From CAVVUC01 sp963751395 (GTDB lineage: Bacteria > Verrucomicrobiota > Verrucomicrobiia > Chthoniobacterales > Chthoniobacteraceae), in contig CAVVUC010000004.1 of the NCBI GenBank assembly GCA_963751395.1, positions 558,001-622,000 on the forward strand: a stretch of 64,000 nt of DNA. The letters are read 5' to 3'. Positions 27,556 to 35,137 of the stretch are shown here, piece by piece. A program made the translations under genes and the position numbers. The notes beneath the pieces are model-generated. The model was not told the origin of the DNA and made no database searches. It saw only the letters and a list, made by a program, of their open reading frames with translations. Each line of letters begins with the position of its first letter. Position 1 is the first letter of the stretch.

Positions 27556-28608
27556 ATGGAACACTTGAACATCGTGGATGTCGCCTTCGGCGGCAAAGGA
27601 GTCGCCCGGTCGGATGCCGGAGTGGTTTTCGTTCCGTTCACAATCGACGGCGAAGAGGTCACGGTGGAGATCCGGAAGTCGAAGAAAAGGTTTGCCGAGG
27701 CTGATTTGGTTTCGGTGGAAAAGGCGTCGCCTCATCGCGTCGAGCCGGGCTGCCCATATTTCGGAACCTGCGGCGGATGCAGCTACCAGCACATCGATTA
27801 CGCGCATCAACTCGCGCTCAAGAGCCGGCAGGTCGGGCAGACGCTGCGTCGGGTTGGCGGATTGCGCGACGTGCCGATGAAGCCGGCGGTTGGATCACCG
27901 AAGCCGTACGGATATCGGAACCGAATCCGAGTCCACGTCGCGAATGGAGCCGTTGGTTTTTTTGCGTGGAACAAACACGAACTGGTCGATGTCGAGCGGT
28001 GCGCGATCGCGTCGGAACAGGTGAACGACTCGCTTCAGCGGCTGAGAGCGAGCCTCATGCGCGACGGCGATTACACGCTTGCCGAAGGCCGGGGCGGCGG
28101 GTTTTTCCAGCAGACGAACGACGAGGTCACGCGCGAGATGCTCGCCCTGGTGCAACGGCTTGTTCGGCAAGGCCAAACGCTTTTGATCGACGCCTACTGC
28201 GGCTCGGGTCTTTTTGCGAAACACCTCGCCGACTTGTTTGAGCGGGTCGTCGGCATCGAGGAAAACCAATACGCCGTCGAGTACGCGCAACGCACGGCAT
28301 TGCCAAACGAGACCTACGCCGCCGGGGACGTCGCCACGCATCTCGACTCGATTCTCTCCGCCAACGATCCGTCGCGCACGACGCTGATTCTCGATCCGCC
28401 GGCCATCGGCATTTCCGCGCGGGTCGCGGATTCCATCCTCGCGTTGCCGCCGGCGGAACTCGTGTATGTCTCGTGCGATCCCGCCACGCTCGCGCGCGAT
28501 CTCAAGACACTCTGCCGGAGCTATCGGCTCGATTCCGTGACCCCGCTTGACATGTTCCCGCAGACCGCCGAAATCGAAGTCGCCGCCCACCTGATGCTCA
28601 CGACATGA
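27556..28608 (+). CDS. RNA (uracil-5-)-methyltransferase, TrmA/RlmD family
   Basis: 350 residues. S-adenosylmethionine-dependent methylation of a uridine C5 in rRNA or tRNA. An N-terminal TRAM-like beta barrel (FGGKGVARSDAGVVFVPFTI) is followed by the 4Fe-4S ligand motif CPYFGTCGGCSYQH, with the fourth cysteine in VERCAIAS. The methyltransferase core has LLIDAYCGSGLFAKHLA (motif I) and DPPAIGISARV (motif IV). The catalytic nucleophile cysteine lies in VYVSCDPATLARDL. It is about 80-100 residues shorter than E. coli RlmD, mostly in the central region, but all key motifs are present. Whether the target is 23S rRNA U1939, U747 or tRNA U54 cannot be decided here. Confidence 0.9.
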   Translation: MEHLNIVDVAFGGKGVARSDAGVVFVPFTIDGEEVTVEIRKSKKRFAEADLVSVEKASPHRVEPGCPYFGTCGGCSYQHIDYAHQLALKSRQVGQTLRRVGGLRDVPMKPAVGSPKPYGYRNRIRVHVANGAVGFFAWNKHELVDVERCAIASEQVNDSLQRLRASLMRDGDYTLAEGRGGGFFQQTNDEVTREMLALVQRLVRQGQTLLIDAYCGSGLFAKHLADLFERVVGIEENQYAVEYAQRTALPNETYAAGDVATHLDSILSANDPSRTTLILDPPAIGISARVADSILALPPAELVYVSCDPATLARDLKTLCRSYRLDSVTPLDMFPQTAEIEVAAHLMLTT

Positions 28609-28641
28609 AATACCGACGATTTCGGAAAAACTGAACTCAAC

Positions 28642-29790
28642 ATGTCCGTCCTCACTTGCGGCGGCATGCGCTACCAGCACAATTGGGACGACGTGGAGCC
28701 GACGGAGATTCCCGCCTACAGCCAGGACAACGTCGAACGCACCATTCATCGCGCGCTCGAACTCGGGATCAACCACATCGAAACGGCGCGTGGCTACGGC
28801 ACCTCCGAGATGCAGCTCGGGCGCGTGCTGCCTTCGCTTCCACGGGACAAAATCATCGTGCAAACCAAGGTCAGCCCGGCCGCAAACCCGGACGATTTCT
28901 TGAAGACGTTCGACAAGTCGATGGATTACCTGGGGCTCGATCACGTGGACCTGCTCGGGCTTCACGGCATCAACAACGAGGAGATTCTGAACTGGTCGCT
29001 GCGCAAAGGCGGCTGCCTCGAAGCCGCGCATCGGCTGAGGGAGGAGGGGCGTGCGCGGTTCATCGGCTTTTCGACGCACGCGCCATGCGGCGCCATCCTG
29101 CGCGCCATCGAGAGCGGCGGGTTCGATTATGTGAACCTGCACTGGTATTTTGTGAACGATTTCAACTGGCCCGCCGTGCTCGCGGCGCGCGTCCGCGACA
29201 TGGGCGTGTTCATCATCAGCCCGAACGACAAAGGCGGTAAGCTTTACGAGCCGCCGCCCAAGCTCGTCGAACTGTGCCGGCCGCTGTCGCCGATGATTTT
29301 CAACGACCTCTATTGCCTCGCCCGCCCCGAAATCCACACCCTCAGCATCGGCGTGTCGCGGCCTTCGGATTTCGACGAACACATCGCAGCGCTGGAGTTT
29401 TACGACCGGGCCGCTGAAGTCATCGCGCCCGTCGAAAAGCGTCTGCGCGACGAGATGACCGCCGTGCTTGGCGATGACTGGTGCCGCGGCTGGTGGAATG
29501 GAATTCCCGAATACACCGGGACGCCCGGCAACATCAACCTGCTGGAAATTCTGCGCCTCTGGTCATTCGCGAAATCGCTCGACATGGTCGAGTTCGGGAA
29601 AATGCGCTACAACCTTCTCGGCAACGCCGAGCATTGGTTCCCTGGAAAAAACGCGGCGCAGTTCGACGAGGCCGCAGTCAGGAGCGTGCTTTCTGCAAAT
29701 CCGTTTGCCGACCGAATCCCCGCGATCCTGACCGAAGCGCATGAACTGCTCCTCGGCGAAGAGCAAAAGCGGCTGAGCCAGTCGGAGTAA
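28642..29790 (+). CDS. Aldo/keto reductase family oxidoreductase (COG1453-like)
   Basis: 382 residues. The N-terminal half is an aldo/keto reductase TIM barrel with GINHIETARGYGTSEMQLGR. Here the usual catalytic Asp of HFDTA reads Glu, as is typical of the COG1453 branch. The active-site lysine is in KIIVQTKVS and the histidine region is DLLGLHGIN. A C-terminal helical extension contains the GKMRYNLLGNAEHWFPGK segment seen in that branch. The ferredoxin-like cysteine motifs that some COG1453 members carry are not seen. The gene starts 33 bp after the methyltransferase on the same strand and may be co-transcribed. Substrate unknown. Confidence 0.85.
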   Translation: MSVLTCGGMRYQHNWDDVEPTEIPAYSQDNVERTIHRALELGINHIETARGYGTSEMQLGRVLPSLPRDKIIVQTKVSPAANPDDFLKTFDKSMDYLGLDHVDLLGLHGINNEEILNWSLRKGGCLEAAHRLREEGRARFIGFSTHAPCGAILRAIESGGFDYVNLHWYFVNDFNWPAVLAARVRDMGVFIISPNDKGGKLYEPPPKLVELCRPLSPMIFNDLYCLARPEIHTLSIGVSRPSDFDEHIAALEFYDRAAEVIAPVEKRLRDEMTAVLGDDWCRGWWNGIPEYTGTPGNINLLEILRLWSFAKSLDMVEFGKMRYNLLGNAEHWFPGKNAAQFDEAAVRSVLSANPFADRIPAILTEAHELLLGEEQKRLSQSE

Positions 29791-29794
29791 ACGC

Positions 29795-29891
29795 GGAAGT
29801 GGGAAGGCGGATCGCGGAACTGAGAAAGCAAGCCGCGGAATCCTGTCGGCGCTCTTTACTTCCGCATTCCGCGTTCCGCATTCCCACTTCC
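29795..29891. repeat. Intergenic inverted repeat between convergent genes
   Basis: Perfect 11-bp arms GGAAGTGGGAA (29795-29805) and its complement (29881-29891) enclose short imperfect copies of a GCGGAA-type unit. The right arm abuts the sufT stop codon and the left arm lies 5 bp after the aldo/keto reductase stop. This fits a bidirectional transcript end, or a decayed interspersed repeat of the kind that yields SAFRIPTS-like spurious peptides. Confidence 0.55.
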
Positions 29892-30425
29892 CTACACCAT
29901 TCCCAGCTTCATCCGGCCCGCTTCGCTGATCATGCCCTGGTTCCAAGGCGGATCCCAGACCAGCTCGACCTCGGCTTCTTCAACGCCCGGAACGGTCATC
30001 AACCGGCCCTTTGCCTCGGCGCAGATTGTCGGGCCCATGCCGCAGCCGGGTGCGGTGAGCGTCATCTTCACATCGACGCGCGAACCTTCCACCCGGCAGT
30101 CATAGACGAGTCCGAGATCGACGATGTTGACCGGAATCTCGGGATCGTAGCACGTCTTCAACTGATCCCAAACCGCCTTCTCATCGATCGGACCGCTGTC
30201 GCCGGCTGGTTTCGGCGCAGCCGGCTGCGCGCGTTCGAGGCCGAGCGCGTCCGCATTCTCGTCGGAGATGCGAGCGAGCCCCTGATCGGTCGCGACCGTG
30301 TAGCCGCCTCCCAGCGACTGCGTGATGTGAACTCGTGTGCCGGCTGGAAGTATGAACTTCATTCCCGCCGGGATTTGGATCGCCTCGCAATCGCGAGTCA
30401 GCGTCTTTTCGGTGTGTTCGTGCAT
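29892..30425 (-). CDS. sufT: Fe-S cluster assembly/maturation factor SufT (DUF59/MIP18 family)
   Basis: 177 residues. An N-terminal extension of about 85 residues (AIQIPAGMKFILPAGTRVHI) is followed by a DUF59 domain with YDPEIPVNIVDLGLVYDC, the cysteine-containing TAPGCGMGPTICAEAKG loop and WDPPWNQGMISEAGRM at the end. This architecture matches SufT, an auxiliary factor in maturation of Fe-S proteins. It starts 6 bp after the stop of the IscU-like gene, so the two are in one operon. No sufBCDS genes are in the window. Confidence in the family is high; the precise step it assists is not established by the sequence. Confidence 0.9.
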   Translation of the reverse strand: MHEHTEKTLTRDCEAIQIPAGMKFILPAGTRVHITQSLGGGYTVATDQGLARISDENADALGLERAQPAAPKPAGDSGPIDEKAVWDQLKTCYDPEIPVNIVDLGLVYDCRVEGSRVDVKMTLTAPGCGMGPTICAEAKGRLMTVPGVEEAEVELVWDPPWNQGMISEAGRMKLGMV

Positions 30426-30431
30426 AGGTTG

Positions 30432-30908
30432 TTAATTTGGTTTCAAAACGATCTTCAGCTTCTTGTCCGGCGGAGCGCCAAACTGGTCGAACAAGCTCGG
30501 AGCCTGCGATGGCTTGGTAACAGGCGCGGTTGCTTGCTCCGGCGCGAGCGCGGAACGCAGCGCGCCTTCGACGAGTTGCGCACAGTGAATCTTCATCGGC
30601 GGCAGCGCCCCAAGTGGCGCGGAAAGTTCCTGACCCGACATCGACAGCGCCTCCGCGACCGTTTTTCCCGCGATCAACTCTGTCGCCACGCTCGCCACGG
30701 CAATCGCTGTCTCGCAGCCGAAAGTCTGGAACGTCGCCTTGTCGATGATCTTTTTTCCGTCCTGCTCCTTGAACTTCACCCACATCCGTAGCATGTCGCC
30801 GCAGTCGGCGCTGCCGACGGTGCCGACCGCATCGGCCCCTTCCATCTCGCCAAGGTTTTTCGGGTTCTTGATGGCGTCTTCGATTCGTTGCTGGAGATTT
30901 TCGCTCAT
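30432..30908 (-). CDS. IscU/NifU-type iron-sulfur scaffold protein
   Basis: 158 residues from MSENLQQRIEDAIKNPKN at 30908; codons further upstream in the open frame read through a hairpin repeat and are rejected. The three scaffold cysteines are visible in SADCGDMLRMW, TFGCETAIAVAS and MKIHCAQLVEGAL, with the expected spacing for IscU/NifU-N proteins. A C-terminal extension of about 40 residues (PVTKPSQAPSLFDQFGAPPD) is Pro-rich and of unknown role. It lies between the DUF1858-rhodanese gene and sufT, all on the minus strand. The protein would hold a nascent 2Fe-2S cluster in the cytoplasm. A 26-bp perfect inverted repeat lies in its leader. Confidence 0.9.
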   Translation of the reverse strand: MSENLQQRIEDAIKNPKNLGEMEGADAVGTVGSADCGDMLRMWVKFKEQDGKKIIDKATFQTFGCETAIAVASVATELIAGKTVAEALSMSGQELSAPLGALPPMKIHCAQLVEGALRSALAPEQATAPVTKPSQAPSLFDQFGAPPDKKLKIVLKPN

Positions 30909-30956
30909 AAAAAAGGGTTGAATCAGGAAAACAGGAACGCAGGAGGACGATGTCCT

Positions 30957-31026
30957 CGGAGGGACGAGTTCCACGAGTCCCAGACCCAAATGTTAAAGAT
31001 TGGGACTCGTGGAACTCGTCCCTCCG
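30957..31026. repeat. Perfect 26-bp inverted repeat in the leader of the IscU-like gene
   Basis: Arms 30957-30982 and 31001-31026 are exact reverse complements (core GACGAGTTCCACGAGTCCCA) around an 18-nt loop. The structure lies between the rhodanese stop (31069) and the IscU-like start (30908). It lacks a T-run, so it is not a classical terminator on either strand. It could stall or protect the operon mRNA, or be a mobile palindrome. Confidence 0.85.
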
Positions 31027-31068
31027 AAATATGACCTTCCACTGAATTCCCAGGCTCCTGATTCGTTT

Positions 31069-31623
31069 TCATTCCAAACGATAGCGCGGAATGTTCGCAT
31101 CGACTTCCACACTCCACGCGTCGATGCCGCCGCGCAGGCTCCTCGCGTTTTCAAATCCGTGTCCTGCAAAATACGCCGCCGCGTCCATGCTCTTCCTGCC
31201 TTCATGATCGACGAACACCACGAGGCCGGTGCGGTCCCATTTCATTAACATCTCCTGCATCAAATCCTGCGTGAACAGCACCGTGCACTCGATTCGGGCT
31301 GCATCAAATTCCTCGCGAGTCCGGATGTCCACGAGCCGAATGGATTGCGGCGAATCGCCTTTCAAAAGGTCAGCCAGCTCAGTCGGCGCGATCTGCATTT
31401 TGGCGTCCTCTTCGTGACTCGCCTGGATGTATTCAATCACGGCATCGACCGGCAGCCCTTCGTTGCGGGCGCAAACCTGGGCGAGCGTCTCCGTCGGCTG
31501 AAAACCGCAGCTTGCGCATCCGCCGATGTGGTATTTCCGGAACAAAGCCCGTTGCGCGCCGGGATAAATCTCGAGCAACTCGCGCATCGCGATGTCGGGC
31601 TGGATCGTCGTCAGGTTGGACAT
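31069..31623 (-). CDS. DUF1858 - rhodanese-like fusion protein lacking the catalytic cysteine
   Basis: 184 residues from MSNLTTIQPDIAM at 31623. Residues about 5-60 are a DUF1858/ScdA-N-like domain with the CASCGF motif (YHIGGCASCGFQPTETLAQV). Residues about 85-184 form a rhodanese fold (IRLVDIRTREEFDAARIECT, then the GGIDAWSVEVD C-terminal signature). At the active-site loop the usual cysteine position reads Asp (VVFVDHEGRKSMDA), so sulfur transfer by the standard mechanism is unlikely; a regulatory or binding role is more plausible. It precedes the IscU-like gene on the same strand, which suggests a link to iron-sulfur or sulfur handling. Confidence 0.85.
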   Translation of the reverse strand: MSNLTTIQPDIAMRELLEIYPGAQRALFRKYHIGGCASCGFQPTETLAQVCARNEGLPVDAVIEYIQASHEEDAKMQIAPTELADLLKGDSPQSIRLVDIRTREEFDAARIECTVLFTQDLMQEMLMKWDRTGLVVFVDHEGRKSMDAAAYFAGHGFENARSLRGGIDAWSVEVDANIPRYRLE

Positions 31624-31751
31624 GGCCGGTAAAGTAGCACAATGCGCCAGTTGGCGAATGGAAGTTTTTTGGCTGCAATATTCACCGTGCGGCGCCGCCA
31701 CCTCGATCCGTACGGCTTGCCCCGCGGGCACATAGCGGCTATTCGTCTGCC

Positions 31752-32558
31752 ATGCCGATCTCGCTGGAAGACAATTTTGCGGATGTCCTCGGGAAAGCGC
31801 AGCGCGGACTGAGGCTGTCCGACAGCGCGCTCGCCTCGGAGGCGGGCGTTTCCGTGTCGCAATTGCAGGGCGTTTGCGCGGGCAACTTCGAGCACGCGGT
31901 CGTGCGAAAGATCGCGCCGGTGCTCGGGCTCAACGCCGATGCGCTCGTCGATCTTGCGCGGCAGGCATGGTGCCCGGAGCCGGTGGAACTCGACGGGCTC
32001 AAACAATTCACCACGCCCTTCGGCGACATCACGGTGAACGCTTATCTCGTCTGGTCGGGAAATCACGCGGCGGCCTTCGACAGCGGCGCGGATTGCAGCG
32101 GGATGCTCGATTTCCTGGAAAACAAAAAGCTCAAGCTCGACTCGATCTTTCTCACGCACACGCACGGCGATCATGTTTTCGATCTGGACCGCCTGGTTGC
32201 GCGCACGGCGGCGACGGCCTTTGTGTGCAGGCGCGAACGGATCGAAGGCGCGCATCCGTTCGACGAAGGCCGGCGCTTCGAAGTCGGCAAGTTGCGGATC
32301 GAGACGCGGCTGACCTCGGGGCATTCGGCGGGCGGGATCACGTATGTCGTGACCGGCCTCGCGCGTCCGGTGGCGATCGCGGGCGACTCGATTTTTGCGG
32401 GCTCGATGGGCGGCGGGATGGTTTCCTACGCGGATGCGCTGCGGAACAACCGGGAGAAGATTCTCACGCTGCCAAACCACACGATCATCTGCCCCGGCCA
32501 CGGCCCGATGACGACGGTGGGCGAGGAGAAGAAACACAACCCGTTCTTTGCGTCATGA
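31752..32558 (+). CDS. Metallo-beta-lactamase-fold hydrolase fused to an N-terminal helix-turn-helix-like domain
   Basis: 268 residues. The first about 65 residues look like an XRE-type helix-turn-helix (RLSDSALASEAGVSVSQLQG), an uncommon addition. The rest is a metallo-beta-lactamase fold: ITVNAYLVW, the zinc-binding signature TLTHTHGDHVFD-like segment (LTHTHGDHVFDLDR), SGHSAGGITY, IAGDSIFAGS and the final ligand histidine in CPGHGPMT. It resembles glyoxalase II-like thioester or phosphodiester hydrolases, but the substrate is unknown. The stop overlaps the next gene by 4 bp (ATGA). It diverges from the rhodanese operon; the 128-bp gap must hold both promoters. Confidence 0.85.
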   Translation: MPISLEDNFADVLGKAQRGLRLSDSALASEAGVSVSQLQGVCAGNFEHAVVRKIAPVLGLNADALVDLARQAWCPEPVELDGLKQFTTPFGDITVNAYLVWSGNHAAAFDSGADCSGMLDFLENKKLKLDSIFLTHTHGDHVFDLDRLVARTAATAFVCRRERIEGAHPFDEGRRFEVGKLRIETRLTSGHSAGGITYVVTGLARPVAIAGDSIFAGSMGGGMVSYADALRNNREKILTLPNHTIICPGHGPMTTVGEEKKHNPFFAS

Positions 32559-33625
32559 GCAGGTTTGGAGGAACTGCTTTCGCATTGCTGACTCTCGCCG
32601 CCGCAAGTGCCGGTGCCGGGGAGGCGTCGTTTGTCATGCAGACGCGCGAAACTCCGCTCGCCCGGAATGCGCCGGTCCGGCAGCCGATCCTCGAGGGTGA
32701 AAACTACCGGTTCGAACTGTCCATCGACCCGACCCGTCACCGATGGACATCGAGCGAGAAGATCGACCGGCAGACGCTCGATCAGCGGCTGATGCTCGTG
32801 TATCGCTTCGACCTCACCGAGTCGCTGAAGTTCGGCTACGAGACAGGCGCGGGATTCACGCGCAACGATATTTTTCTCTTCGACGAAACCGAGCCGCTCA
32901 TGAGCGTGTCGGCGGCGTTCTCGCAAAAGGCGAATCTCGCCGTGCAATCGAGCGAGGCCTTTCGAGCGAACAGCTTTGTCCAGGCCCAGCGCCGGTTCGT
33001 GGATGAGCAGGAGGGATTCGAGGACAGCACGACTTACGGCGCCGAGGTGCTGCTGAAGCCGTTTTTCGCGACAACGGTGCGCGGACAGGCGAGCTACGCG
33101 GAGAAAGTCGGGTTCGACGAGACGCTCATTTTTCAAAACATCTACGGCGTCTCGCTCGAACAGAAAATTCCGGCAACGCCGTTCACGTTGCGGGCCGCGC
33201 AATCGTTCGTGGACGAGGAGCGCCAGTTTCTGCCGGAGCAGGACAAGACGACGTGGAGATCCGAAGCCTCGCTCTTGTGGGAGATCTTGCCGAAAACGAT
33301 CTGGTCGGCGGGCTTTCAGTTTCAGGACGCGCAGTTTGTTTCTTCCGGACTGAGCGACGAGACGCAGGTTTGTTTCACGCAGTTCGACGTGCCGGCGACT
33401 TCGCTGCTGACCTGGAGCGTGCGCGCGGCACGCGAGAGGCACGACTTCTCCAGCGCGGCGCAGACTTCCGATCCGAACCTCTCGCTCGGGCTTGGCGTAA
33501 AACTGAAAGTGGCCGACACGCTCGAAGCTTCCTTCGGTTTGAAATACCGCTTCCAGCCGGATTCCCAAACCACCGCTCCGGCGGACAACGCCAGCTTTTC
33601 CCTGTCCGCGACCGGCTTTTTTTAG
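32555..33625 (+). CDS. Predicted outer-membrane beta-barrel protein
   Basis: 356 residues with a signal peptide (MSRFGGTAFALLTLAAASAG). The mature protein has alternating polar and hydrophobic strands (LMLVYRFDLTESLKFGYETG, ATTVRGQASYAEKVGF, LTWSVRAARERHDFSS). It ends FSLSATGFF, a terminal aromatic typical of outer-membrane barrels. No family is recognised. The start overlaps the metallo-hydrolase stop by 4 bp, so the two are translationally coupled, although a functional link between a cytosolic hydrolase and a barrel is unexplained. About 16 strands would fit the length, but that count is a rough inference. Confidence 0.6.
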   Translation: MSRFGGTAFALLTLAAASAGAGEASFVMQTRETPLARNAPVRQPILEGENYRFELSIDPTRHRWTSSEKIDRQTLDQRLMLVYRFDLTESLKFGYETGAGFTRNDIFLFDETEPLMSVSAAFSQKANLAVQSSEAFRANSFVQAQRRFVDEQEGFEDSTTYGAEVLLKPFFATTVRGQASYAEKVGFDETLIFQNIYGVSLEQKIPATPFTLRAAQSFVDEERQFLPEQDKTTWRSEASLLWEILPKTIWSAGFQFQDAQFVSSGLSDETQVCFTQFDVPATSLLTWSVRAARERHDFSSAAQTSDPNLSLGLGVKLKVADTLEASFGLKYRFQPDSQTTAPADNASFSLSATGFF

Positions 33626-33705
33626 GGCCGAATGACCAAGCCCGAATGTTTCGCGTTCACGCCTTGCGTTCTTCCGTAAATCGGATTTCGTCCTTCGTCG
33701 TTCAA

Positions 33706-34641
33706 ATGAAACTGCTTCTCTCCCTATTCGCCGCTCTGCTCGCCGCCTTTTGCGTCGGCCAGGCCGGGGAGTTGAAGGAGCCTGCCAAAAAAGACGCGAA
33801 CGAACAGGCGATCGCCGACGCCAACATGGTGCTGGAGTTTAACCCGAAGGACGCCGCCGCGTATGTGAGCCGCGGCGACGGTTACACCCGGCAGGCGAAA
33901 TTCGAACTGGCGCTTGCCGACTACAACAAGGCACTCGAACTCGACCCGAAGAACAGCGGAGCCTACGTTGCTCGCGGCATCGTGTTTGCCTCCCGGAAGG
34001 ACGAGGACAAGGCGATCGAGGATTTCTCGAAGGCGATCGAGTTGAACCCCGTGGATGGGCTTGCCCACTACAACCGCGCCATCGCCTACGCGAACAAAGG
34101 CGACGACGTGAAGGCGATTTCGGATTTCACACGGGCGCTTTCGATCGATCCTTCCGACGCCGGGGCCTGCTACCATCGCGGACTGACTTACCAGCGGACG
34201 GGGAAGTTTGGGCGGGCCATCGCCGATTTCACGAAAGCGACCGAACTGCAGCCCCGGAACGCTTCCGCCTATTACCATCGCGGGCTGGTTTATTTTCACG
34301 AATCGAGAACCGACGACGCGATTGGCGATTTCACGAAGGCGATCGAAATCGTTCCGACCCAGTCGATGGTTTATTACAACCGGGCGATCGCTTTTGCGAA
34401 AAAAGGCGACGACGCCCGCGCCATCGCCGACTACACCAAGGCGCTCGAGCTGAACCCGAACGACGCCGACTCGTATTTCAACCGGGCCAATGCGCACCGC
34501 CGGAATGGGAACAAAGAAGCGGCGATTGCGGACTACGAGTCGTTTCTCACTTATGCGCCGCTGAGCTACGCGGCTTATTTCGATCAGGCGAAGAAACGGA
34601 TCGAGGAATTGAAGAAGCAAGGCAGCACCACCCCCGAGTGA
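33706..34641 (+). CDS. Exported tetratricopeptide-repeat protein
   Basis: 311 residues starting with a signal peptide (MKLLLSLFAALLAAFCVGQA). From residue about 35 it consists of consecutive 34-residue TPR units in the RG..Y...G....A..D...A..L.P pattern (for example AYVARGIVFASRKDEDKAIE and YYNRAIAFAKKGDDARAIAD), at least seven and probably eight copies. No catalytic domain is seen. The ATG at 33706 was chosen over the longer open frame because it starts the signal peptide. It may sit in one transcription unit with the small TPR lipoprotein that follows 44 bp downstream. Likely periplasmic adaptor; partner unknown. Confidence 0.82.
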   Translation: MKLLLSLFAALLAAFCVGQAGELKEPAKKDANEQAIADANMVLEFNPKDAAAYVSRGDGYTRQAKFELALADYNKALELDPKNSGAYVARGIVFASRKDEDKAIEDFSKAIELNPVDGLAHYNRAIAYANKGDDVKAISDFTRALSIDPSDAGACYHRGLTYQRTGKFGRAIADFTKATELQPRNASAYYHRGLVYFHESRTDDAIGDFTKAIEIVPTQSMVYYNRAIAFAKKGDDARAIADYTKALELNPNDADSYFNRANAHRRNGNKEAAIADYESFLTYAPLSYAAYFDQAKKRIEELKKQGSTTPE

Positions 34642-34685
34642 GCAAGTGCCCGCACGACGGCAAAGAACGTGCTAATCTATCCAGC

Positions 34686-35120
34686 ATGAAGCTTAAGATC
34701 GCCCACTATTGGATTGCACTCGTCGCGATCCCGGCCCTGCTTACGGGCTGTGCGAGTTGGAAATTTACGCACGTGCCCCCGGGCCAGTCGGTCGAAGTCG
34801 CTCTGGCGAAAAGGGCGGTGCCAGTCGAGCAAGCAGCCACGAAGATTCCCACGCTGAACGCAGAACCCGCAGCCGAACCGACTCACACGACGGCAAACAT
34901 GGACGGGGTCGCTACCGTCTCGGATTATTTCACGCTGGGTTGTCTCTTCATGGAGCAGGGCAACTATGCCGATGCGACCGGGGCTTTCGAAGATGCGCTG
35001 AAACTTGACCCGGGCTATTCGGAGGCGTGGAACAAGCTGGCAATTTGCTACCAGAATTCCGGCCAGCAGGAAAAAGCGATCGAGACTTTCCGGAAATCCA
35101 AGGCGCTGAGCGCGCGCTGA
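34686..35120 (+). CDS. TPR-containing lipoprotein
   Basis: 144 residues from the ATG at 34686. A signal peptide with lipobox (ALVAIPALLTGCAS) gives a lipidated cysteine near residue 22. A low-complexity Ala/Val/Thr linker follows, then about two TPR units (TLGCLFMEQGNYADATGAFE, AWNKLAICYQNSGQQEKAIE). It resembles small assembly or biogenesis lipoproteins such as PilF-like or BamD-like types, but is too short for a firm call. It follows the larger TPR gene on the same strand and converges with the giant secreted protein gene at 35138. Confidence 0.75.
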   Translation: MKLKIAHYWIALVAIPALLTGCASWKFTHVPPGQSVEVALAKRAVPVEQAATKIPTLNAEPAAEPTHTTANMDGVATVSDYFTLGCLFMEQGNYADATGAFEDALKLDPGYSEAWNKLAICYQNSGQQEKAIETFRKSKALSAR

Positions 35121-35137
35121 TTCATTTCGGAAGGCGG

